Assembly (NCBI RefSeq): GCF_014843825.1
Contig: NZ_JHQR01000258.1
Span: 1 to 32,492, forward strand
DNA length: 32,492 nucleotides
Source: Mesorhizobium silamurunense
Lineage (GTDB): Bacteria > Pseudomonadota > Alphaproteobacteria > Rhizobiales > Rhizobiaceae
Reading direction: 5' to 3'
The notes below the pieces were generated by a model. It made no database searches and was not told the DNA's origin. It worked only from the letters and a program-made list of their open reading frames with translations. Shown one piece after another: positions 16,965-24,823 of this stretch. The position numbers were made by a program, and so were the translations under genes. Numbering within the stretch: the first letter of the stretch is position 1; each line of letters opens with the position of its first letter.

Positions 16965-16989
16965 GCAGGTTCAAATCCTGCCACCCTCG
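16965..16989 (+). other. tRNA 3'-end-like fragment (T-arm)
   Basis: GCAGG-TTCAAAT-CCTGC (16965-16981) is a perfect tRNA T-stem-loop, followed by seven bases in acceptor position (CACCCTC) and a G in discriminator position. No CCA end follows, and I can find no matching 5' half, D-arm or anticodon arm upstream. It therefore looks like a leftover 3' fragment, possibly an attachment-site remnant of an element that integrated at a tRNA gene. It lies between the end of the dehydrogenase gene and a broken transposase. Confidence 0.45.
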
Positions 16990-17025
16990 TAGCCATGTCT
17001 TTCCCTGGTGGGTAGGAACGCCACC

Positions 17026-17265
17026 ATGACCAAGACTGAAAGTAAGACCGCTAGCGCTGCCGTCAAAGACATTCTGCTTTCGAACCCGGATGGACTGCAT
17101 GAAGTGATCCGTGCGGTGATGCAGGAGGTGCTCGAGGCCGAGATGGATGAGGCACTGGATGCTTCGAAGGGCGAACGCACGCCGGAGCGGCTCGGTTATC
17201 GCTCGGGTTACTATGGCCGCACCCTTGTCACGCGTGTCGGCAAGCTTGAGCTCAGAGTTCCGCAG
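17026..17265 (+). pseudogene. Truncated IS256-family (Mutator-type) transposase, N-terminal fragment
   Basis: About 80 residues match the N-terminal region of IS256-family transposases: VMQEVLEAEMDEALDASKGE, then RLGYRSGYYGRTLVTRVGKL and ELRVPQ. Homology stops abruptly at 17265, where the family continues with the DRxGxFSTxLF region. The frame then runs through unrelated sequence into the tRNA-His gene. The catalytic DDE part is absent, so this is a dead remnant. The 118 bp from 17266 to the tRNA show only short ATTTGT/TCACA-type repeats that may be an element end. Confidence 0.85.
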
Positions 17266-17383
17266 TCCATTTGTATCACATCAGGTAGCACAATTTGTGA
17301 CACAACTTGGCCGTCGCAGGCGAGCGTCTCGTTCGAGTTTGGGAATTTATGCTGGCAAATCAGCTGCTTACGCCAGAAGCCGA

Positions 17384-17460
17384 TGGTACCGTTGGCTGGG
17401 CTCGAACCAGCGACCCCCAGATCCACAATCTGGTGCTCTAACCAACTGAGCTACAACGGC
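17384..17460 (-). tRNA. tRNA-His (anticodon GTG)
   Basis: This 77-nt cloverleaf includes an encoded CCA. The anticodon stem-loop CCAGA-TTGTGGA-TCTGG carries GTG, and the T-arm is GCTGG-TTCGAGC-CCAGC. The acceptor starts GCCGTTG and ends CAACGGT-A-CCA, so the first pair is G1:U72 and the discriminator is A73. The base before G1 is T, so G-1 is not encoded. This unusual form is known for a group of alphaproteobacteria whose histidyl-tRNA synthetase co-evolved. Confidence 0.95.
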
Positions 17461-17527
17461 ACATCCGCCTGAGCGCAAATCCGAGGAGAAATCATTCTCC
17501 GCGTCCGCTCCGTCATCGGCGATGCGT

Positions 17528-17556
17528 CCAATACGGGCTATCAGAGTCTAATTCAA
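17528..17556 (-). promoter_or_regulatory. Candidate tRNA-His promoter
   Basis: Reading leftwards, TTGAAT (17556-17551) and TATTGG (17533-17528) have a 17-bp spacer. Transcription would begin about 60 bases before the mature tRNA 5' end, leaving a leader that includes a small GGAGAA/TTCTCC hairpin. Confidence 0.45.
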
Positions 17557-17608
17557 GGCCTTTGATTAGGCAAAGATCCGATGAACGAACCCGCAGTCCT
17601 GAATGGGT

Positions 17609-17645
17609 AAAAGAAAAGGCCGGCGGGAGGAGGTGCCGGCCTTTT
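17609..17645 (-). terminator. Terminator of the small RNA (and possibly of the phasin message)
   Basis: An 11-bp perfect stem AAAAGGCCGGC/GCCGGCCTTTT with a ten-base loop containing CCTCCTCCC is followed, in the leftward direction, by TTTTCTTTT. The A-rich opposite flank means it could also stop rightward transcription. Confidence 0.85.
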
Positions 17646-17722
17646 CCTGTTACGAGCCAGCGGGAGGAGGAGCTGGCTGGTCACCCCGGAGTGCAAAGGG
17701 AGGAGGTTTCACACTCCGGGTA
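17609..17722 (-). ncRNA. Anti-Shine-Dalgarno small RNA of the alpha-r14/NfeR1 type
   Basis: Read leftwards, the transcript folds into three successive hairpins, each presenting the same 9-mer CCUCCUCCC in its loop. The stems are 17712-17720 with 17685-17693 (CCCGGAGTG arms, extended by AAA/TTT), 17672-17678 with 17655-17661 (AGCCAGC arms), and 17635-17645 with 17614-17624 (AAAAGGCCGGC arms); the last is the terminator. Three loop-exposed anti-Shine-Dalgarno motifs are the hallmark of the rhizobial alpha-r14 family, to which S. meliloti NfeR1 belongs. It should act in trans on ribosome-binding sites of several mRNAs. The exact 5' end is uncertain. The RNA could also be cut from the 3' UTR of the phasin message, whose stop codon lies about 80 bases upstream. 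Confidence 0.82.
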
Positions 17723-17802
17723 TTCATCTCATCAATTCATCGCATATCTATTTGTCTGATGAAATGCGACGTTTTGATGCATCTTTGAGTTGCGCCTGAA
17801 TA

Positions 17803-18267
17803 TCAGGCAGCCTTGATGTCCTTGAACGCCTTTTCGAAAGCGGTCTTCACCGGCTTCGAGACGTCCTCGACGGCCTTGGAAGCAACGGCCTGAAAGTCCT
17901 TGGCCTGCTCGACGGCCATCTCGGCGCGCTTGCGCAGGAAGGCGGTCTGGAGCTCGACGACCTCGGAGAGCGTCTTGGCGCCGACCAGGGCTTCGAGATG
18001 CGAGAAGCTGGCCTCGGCATTGGCGCGCAGGATGGCAATGCTCTTGAGCGACAGGTCGCCGGAAACGGTCTTGGCGGTCTCATAGGTCGACTCCAGAACC
18101 TTCTGGGTCTCCTCGGCGCCGTTCTTCAGTTTGGCATAGGCCTCTTTCGACTGCTCGACGCCCTTCTCGGCGAAGGCGCGGATCTGGTCGGTGGCCTTGG
18201 AAGCGTCGAAGCTCGGGAATTCAACGTTCTCGATGGTATCAGCGGTCTTCGTGGTGGTCTTGGACAT
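17803..18267 (-). CDS. phaP: Phasin (PhaP1-like polyhydroxybutyrate granule protein)
   Basis: This 154-residue, alanine-, lysine- and glutamate-rich helical protein of the phasin_2 type coats PHB granules and controls their size and number. Typical segments are the NVEFPSFDASKATDQIRAFAEKG start, EETQKVLESTYETAKTVSGDLSLKSI in the middle and the ELQTAFLRKRAEMAVEQAKDF amphipathic helix near residues 105-125. The ATG at 18267 is chosen because GAAAGG lies just upstream and family members begin here. An in-frame extension of about 68 residues upstream crosses the promoter and is rejected. It is divergent from the kinase gene at 18514. Position and sequence match what I recall of S. meliloti phaP1 beside cbrA. 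Confidence 0.9.
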   Translation of the reverse strand: MSKTTTKTADTIENVEFPSFDASKATDQIRAFAEKGVEQSKEAYAKLKNGAEETQKVLESTYETAKTVSGDLSLKSIAILRANAEASFSHLEALVGAKTLSEVVELQTAFLRKRAEMAVEQAKDFQAVASKAVEDVSKPVKTAFEKAFKDIKAA

Positions 18268-18327
18268 TTTCCAACCTTTCAGCGGCAGCGGCTTTGACGG
18301 AAAGCCGTCTCGTTCATGTATGATGGC

Positions 18328-18356
18328 AATATAAAGGCATTTTTTGTGCATTGCAA
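18328..18356 (-). promoter_or_regulatory. Phasin promoter
   Basis: Reading leftwards, TTGCAA (18356-18351) and TATATT (18333-18328) are separated by exactly 17 bp, a good sigma-70 promoter about 60 bp upstream of the phasin start codon. The start point would fall near 18320. Confidence 0.65.
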
Positions 18357-18374
18357 TATCTTTGTTGCACTGCA
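18347..18374. promoter_or_regulatory. Paired TGCAYTGCA elements, probable PhaR operator
   Basis: TGCATTGCA (18347-18355) and TGCACTGCA (18366-18374) are spaced 19 bp centre to centre, about two helical turns. The first overlaps the phasin -35 box. TGC/GCA-rich sites are what the alphaproteobacterial PHB-responsive repressor PhaR is known to bind in front of phasin genes, so a PhaR operator is the likeliest reading. Confidence 0.5.
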
Positions 18375-18464
18375 CCATAAAAATCGCCCGACCGTTAACC
18401 ACGAGCCCAGAGATTTCGGCCGATGCACGGCATGGCTTGTGGACCTTCGCCCCGTACGCTTTTA

Positions 18465-18480
18465 TTAACAAAGCGTTAAC
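18465..18480 (+). promoter_or_regulatory. CtrA-binding box upstream of the CbrA-like kinase
   Basis: TTAACAAAGCGTTAAC is a perfect full CtrA site of the form TTAA-N7-TTAAC. It lies 34 bp before the kinase start codon, where CtrA could activate or block transcription. The phasin gene, read in the other direction, starts about 200 bp away. Confidence 0.7.
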
Positions 18481-18513
18481 CGAAACGCTCGCTTCCGGAG
18501 GGTTCGCCAGCGC

Positions 18514-21500
18514 ATGCCGCCTGAAAACTACTCATTCCTCGACGTCGCCGTGCTCGACGCGGTGCGCCAGCGCTTCGCCGCCGGCGACGCGCTTGCCATA
18601 TTGTCGGCCGACCTCGAGCAGGTGATCTGGGCCAACGGGCCAGGCGCTGCTGTGTTCGGCTATCCGGATATCGAGGCCATCATCGGCGCCTCGGCGCGGC
18701 TGCCGCTGATCGCCAGGCGGCAGATCATGGCGACCAGCGGCTTTCCGGACATCGGCAGCGACCGCGCCATCACCATCAGGCTGGCGACCGGCATGGTCAG
18801 CCGCGCCGTCGGTTTGCTCGCCAGCGCGATGACGATGCCGGACGGCGAAAAGGCGATCATGCTGGCGATGCCCGCGGCGCAGACCGGCTCGCGCAGCGCC
18901 GCCGAAATCGCCAGCCGCGCCATTGGCGGCCTCACCGAGGCCGGACATTTCATCGCCTTCGTCGATGCCGAAGGCCATGTCGAGGCGGCTTCGGAGGGAT
19001 TTGCGGCGCTCGGCATCAGGCCGGAGGCCCTGGCTGCCCTGGTCGCGGATGTGGCAAGCGCGGGAGACCGCATCGTCAAGCGGCTTGTTCGGGGCGCAAG
19101 CACCTCCTACCCGGCCGGCCTGGCACGGTTGACCGACGCGCGTCATCTCCTGGTGGTGATCGACGAGGACCAACTCGACGACCGGCCCGACGGCGATCAG
19201 GCGGCTGCGCCGGAAAGCGCGCCCACCCAGCCTCCGGCCGCGGCAACGGGCGCAAGGGCGGACACGGTCGCGACGGCGGCCGCGGATAGCGCCCAGCCAA
19301 CGGAAAAGACCGTGGCCGACACTGCCTTGGCAGGCAGGCAGGCAGCCGATGCGGGCCCCGCGCAGCACGATCATTGGTATTTCAACGCCGGCGGCGACGA
19401 TGTGAGAGGGCCGGAGGCGCCGGCACATGTCGAACCAAGTGACGCCGCGGCCGGAAGTCGGCAGGACACCACCGAAACGGCGACGGCAGAGCCGACCGCG
19501 GCTCGCAACATAGACCGTTCGGCGCCGCCGCTGCGTTTCGTCTGGCGCACCGATGCCGAAGGCAAGTTCAGCGCGCTGTCACCGGAATTCGCCGACATTG
19601 TCGGCAAGCCGGCCGCCGATGTGATCGGCCGCCGCTTCAGGGACGTCGCCACGACTTTCGGTCTCGACGCATCGGGCGAGATCGCCACCCTGCTCGAGCG
19701 GCGCGATACCTGGTCCGGGCGCTCGGTGCTTTGGCCGGTGGCAGGCACGGACCTGAAGATCCCGGTCGATCTTGCGGCGCTGCCGGTCTATGGCCGCAGC
19801 CGCGCCTTCGAAGGTTTTCGCGGCTTCGGTGTCGCGCGCAGCGGCGACGCCGTTGTCGACCCGGAAGCGCTCGGCATGGCGCTTGTGCCCAATGGCACCG
19901 CGCCGGCCGAACCCGAACCTGCCGCCGGGCAACCGGCGGCCGAGCCGCCGAAGCCCGCCGACCCGTTCCTGGGCGAAGTGCCGGCGCTGACCATCGTGCC
20001 CAAGCCGGAGCGGCGCTATGCCGACAAGGTGATCCGGCTGGCCGAGCACAGGCAGCCGGCCAATGACAAGCAGCCGGGAAATGACGCGCCGGCAAGTGAC
20101 AAGCCGGGAAGTGACAAGCCGGGAAGTGAGAGGACCCTGTCGATCCTCGAGCGCAGCGCCTTTCGCGAGATCGGCGAGCGGCTGCGGAAGGACAGTTCCG
20201 GCCCGGCCGAGCCGCCGACCGGCGCAACCGCAGGCGCTGAAAAGCAACCTGATGCGGCTTCAGCCGTCGACAAGGCCGGTCTCGGGGCCGAACAACCGAA
20301 GACCGGTGAGAGGAAGACCGACGAATCCGATCTGACAGCGCCTCGCGCGACCTCGCATGAGCCCGCCGCGCAGGAGGATAACGAAGCCCTTGAAACGGCG
20401 GAGGCGGAGACAGAAGCGGAAGATCAGAAGGACCTGGCTCGGCTCGACGGTACCGACGATGCTTCCGAGGCGGCCGCTGGGGAAGACGAAACGCCACCCG
20501 CCTCCGGTTCGCTGCTCAACTATGCCGGGTCCGAGAAAGCCGACCAAGCGGGTCCCGAGACCCGCCAAACCGCAGCGACCGAAAAGGGAGCCGAACCGAA
20601 GGCTGAACGGCCGGCCGAGGCGCCTGCCCCTGACGCAGGCGCTGACGACAGCATGACCGCCGACGATTTTCGCGATGCGGAAGACAGCGAGGACTGGGCC
20701 GGTTCCGACATGGACGGCGCCCTGCCCCCGGCTGAACAGCCTGGCGAAGCGAAAGCGGCGCCGCCGGAACGGCCGCGTATCGAGGTGCCGCCGCTCAAGC
20801 TTGAAGGCTTCGTGCCGTCGGCTTTCTCCATCGGAGAGGAAGGCAGGGCGCCCGATACATCCATCCTCGCCAGGCTGCCTGTGCCGCTGCTCATCCATTC
20901 CGGCGATGTGCTGCATTACGCCAATGAGGCATTTCTCGAGCTCACCGGCTACGACGCGCTGGAGGACCTTACCGACGCCGGCGGGCTTGGCGCGCTGTTC
21001 GCCGACCATTACACCGACGATGGCGAGGCCGACGAAAGCGACCGTTCGCTGAAACTCACGACCCGCCGGGGCCAGGAATTCCCGATCGATGCGCTCCTGC
21101 GCTCCGTGCCGTGGCGCGGCGGCAAGGCGCTGATGCTGGTGGTGCGCCGCTCCGGCGAGGACGAAGCGCCGGCGGCGCATCTCAGCGCGGCGAACGACGA
21201 GCCGAGCCAACAGCCGGATGTTTCGGAACTGAAGTCGCGCATCGCCGAAATGCGCACCATCATCGACACCGCCACCGACGGCGTGGTGCTGATCGGCCGC
21301 GACGGCAATATCCGTTCGATCAGCCGCCCGGCTGAAGCCCTGTTCGGCTTCGACAGCGACGAGATCGCCGGCAAGCCCTTCGCCTCGCTTTTCGCCATCG
21401 AGAGCCAGCGCGCGGCGCGCGACTATCTCGCCGGCCTTTCCGAACCTGGTGTGGCGAGCGTCCTCAACGACGGGCGCGAGGTCATCGGCCGCGAGGCGCA

Positions 21501-22347
21501 GGGGCGTTTCATCCCGCTGTTCATGACCATCGGAAGCCTGCCCAACGACAGCGGCTTCTGTGCCGTCGTGCGCGACATCACGCAGTGGAAGCGAGCCGAG
21601 GAGGACCTCACCCAGGCGCGCGCCGTGGCCGAACGCGCCTCCTCGCAGAAGACGGATTTCCTCGCCCGCATCAGCCATGAGATCCGCACGCCGCTCAACG
21701 CCATCATCGGCTTTTCCGAACTGATGGTGGACGAGAAGTTCGGTCCGGTCGCCAACGACCGCTACCGCGACTACCTGCGCGACATCAACCGCTCCGGCAA
21801 TCACGTGCTCGACCTCGTCAACGACCTGCTCGACATCTCCAAGATCGAAGCCGGTCAGCAGGAGATGGCCTACGAGGCGGTGTCGCTCAACGACACGCTG
21901 GCCGAAACGGTGGCGATGATGCAGCCGCAGGCCAACCGCGAGCGCGTCATCATCCGCTCCAGCTTCGCCTCGCGGCTGCCGGAAGTGGTGGCGGACTTGA
22001 GAAGCGTGCGCCAGATCGCGCTGAACATCCTGTCCAATGCCATCCGCTACACGCAGGCCGGCGGACAGGTGATCGTGTCCACCGCCTACGAGGCCTCCGG
22101 CGACGTCGTCATGCGCGTGCGCGACACCGGCATCGGCATGACCCCCGCCGAGATCGAGCAGGCGCTAAAACCGTTCAAGCAGATCAATGCGCTGAAACGC
22201 GGCCGCGGCGACGGCACCGGCCTCGGGCTGCCGCTGACCAAGGCGATGGTGGAGGCCAACCGAGCCCGCTTCGCCATCACCTCGACGCCCGGCGAAGGCA
22301 CGCTGGTCGAGGTCGCCTTCCCCTCGACGCGCGTGCTGGCCGAATAA
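18514..22347 (+). CDS. cbrA: Multi-PAS sensor histidine kinase, CbrA/PdhS-like (DivJ/PleC family)
   Basis: This 1277-residue kinase shows no membrane segment. A PAS-like stretch at residues about 25-60 is followed by PAS regions near 336-445, 785-890 and 905-1035. Between them are long acidic, Pro/Ala-rich, probably disordered linkers (about 210-335 and 460-770). The HisKA box ISHEIRTPLNAIIGFSE has its phosphorylated histidine at residue 1055. The HATPase has the N box ILSNAIRYT, VRDTGIGM and GDGTGLGLPLTKAMVE. The HEIRTPLNAIIGFSELM/KFGP pattern is that of PleC/DivJ/PdhS/CbrA kinases, which control DivK and so CtrA and cell division. The gene order with phasin and acetoacetyl-CoA synthetase supports CbrA orthology. 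It is longer than the relatives I know; the extra length is linker. GGAGGG precedes the ATG. Confidence 0.8.
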   Translation: MPPENYSFLDVAVLDAVRQRFAAGDALAILSADLEQVIWANGPGAAVFGYPDIEAIIGASARLPLIARRQIMATSGFPDIGSDRAITIRLATGMVSRAVGLLASAMTMPDGEKAIMLAMPAAQTGSRSAAEIASRAIGGLTEAGHFIAFVDAEGHVEAASEGFAALGIRPEALAALVADVASAGDRIVKRLVRGASTSYPAGLARLTDARHLLVVIDEDQLDDRPDGDQAAAPESAPTQPPAAATGARADTVATAAADSAQPTEKTVADTALAGRQAADAGPAQHDHWYFNAGGDDVRGPEAPAHVEPSDAAAGSRQDTTETATAEPTAARNIDRSAPPLRFVWRTDAEGKFSALSPEFADIVGKPAADVIGRRFRDVATTFGLDASGEIATLLERRDTWSGRSVLWPVAGTDLKIPVDLAALPVYGRSRAFEGFRGFGVARSGDAVVDPEALGMALVPNGTAPAEPEPAAGQPAAEPPKPADPFLGEVPALTIVPKPERRYADKVIRLAEHRQPANDKQPGNDAPASDKPGSDKPGSERTLSILERSAFREIGERLRKDSSGPAEPPTGATAGAEKQPDAASAVDKAGLGAEQPKTGERKTDESDLTAPRATSHEPAAQEDNEALETAEAETEAEDQKDLARLDGTDDASEAAAGEDETPPASGSLLNYAGSEKADQAGPETRQTAATEKGAEPKAERPAEAPAPDAGADDSMTADDFRDAEDSEDWAGSDMDGALPPAEQPGEAKAAPPERPRIEVPPLKLEGFVPSAFSIGEEGRAPDTSILARLPVPLLIHSGDVLHYANEAFLELTGYDALEDLTDAGGLGALFADHYTDDGEADESDRSLKLTTRRGQEFPIDALLRSVPWRGGKALMLVVRRSGEDEAPAAHLSAANDEPSQQPDVSELKSRIAEMRTIIDTATDGVVLIGRDGNIRSISRPAEALFGFDSDEIAGKPFASLFAIESQRAARDYLAGLSEPGVASVLNDGREVIGREAQGRFIPLFMTIGSLPNDSGFCAVVRDITQWKRAEEDLTQARAVAERASSQKTDFLARISHEIRTPLNAIIGFSELMVDEKFGPVANDRYRDYLRDINRSGNHVLDLVNDLLDISKIEAGQQEMAYEAVSLNDTLAETVAMMQPQANRERVIIRSSFASRLPEVVADLRSVRQIALNILSNAIRYTQAGGQVIVSTAYEASGDVVMRVRDTGIGMTPAEIEQALKPFKQINALKRGRGDGTGLGLPLTKAMVEANRARFAITSTPGEGTLVEVAFPSTRVLAE
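20050..20130 (+). repeat. In-frame tandem repeat inside the kinase linker
   Basis: Five consecutive units of 18, 18, 15, 15 and 15 bp all end in (A/G)TGAC or GTGAG, the last two nearly identical (AAGCCGGGAAGTGAC). They encode a run of PxND/PGSDK-type peptides at residues about 513-539, in a disordered linker. Copy number is likely to vary between strains. Confidence 0.75.
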
Positions 22348-22362
22348 CCGGACACGGTTTCG

Positions 22363-22393
22363 GAAAAGAAAAAAGGCGTCCAATGGACGCCTT
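22363..22393 (-). terminator. Leftward Rho-independent terminator in the kinase/aacS gap
   Basis: A 9-bp stem AAGGCGTCC/GGACGCCTT (22373-22381 with 22385-22393) and a three-base loop is followed leftwards by TTTTTTCTTTT. It is on the wrong strand for the kinase gene and lies about 208 bp beyond the aacS stop, so it ends either a long aacS 3' UTR or a separate transcript. Confidence 0.75.
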
Positions 22394-22517
22394 GAAAGAT
22401 GGGATTGCTGTCACAACGGGGCTTGAGCGAATCTGATCCTCAGGGGACGAGGAACGGGATTTCTCCCTCAAGTTACACGCGACTATCGGCGCCGTCCCTT
22501 AACAAGTCCTTACCGGA

Positions 22518-22571
22518 GGCCGAAAAAATTTACGAATGTGTACCACTCGTGAAATCTAGGTAAATTCGGCC
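22518..22571. repeat. Interrupted inverted repeat near the aacS stop
   Basis: GGCCGAA (22518-22524) and TTTAC (22529-22533) pair with GTAAA (22560-22564) and TTCGGCC (22565-22571), giving 12 paired bases with a four-base bulge and a 26-base loop. It may be an element of a structured leftward RNA or a terminator for aacS. The remaining bases of this 250-bp gap hold no open frame of note. Confidence 0.5.
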
Positions 22572-22600
22572 GAAAGTTTTTGTTAACCGTGTAGGGTGAC

Positions 22601-24559
<1,959 letters not shown>

Positions 24560-24823
24560 GATCGTTCCTCCCAAGCACGTCGCGATTGCGGCAGTTAAGC
24601 CTGACGCCGCATACGTCGTTGTCCCAAAACCGGCGTGGCGTTTCGGGGGTCGACAGGTTTATCGCTTATGCATACCGCAGCGCAGCAGAGCAAGATTTTG
24701 TTGGAATGGCCGGCAGATAAGCGGCGCAAATGCCATGGCAAGGCCATAAAGACTTGAAAAGCGTCAGCGCTCGGTTACACCCGTCGGGCGATTTTGTCGG
24801 CAATGGGAAGCATACGGGGCGAG

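Noticed and set aside
16822..17100. Leftward open frame containing WQDLNLRPLRP
   Set aside because: This peptide is a familiar artefact of translating the antisense of a tRNA T-arm; it reads through the tRNA-like fragment.
17385..17472. Rightward coding potential over tRNA-His, extending the transposase frame
   Set aside because: The frame continues by chance after the transposase match ends at 17265; the region is a tRNA on the other strand.
18268..18471. 68-residue N-terminal extension of the phasin
   Set aside because: It crosses the promoter and TGCAYTGCA elements, lacks phasin character, and the ATG at 18267 has a good ribosome-binding site.
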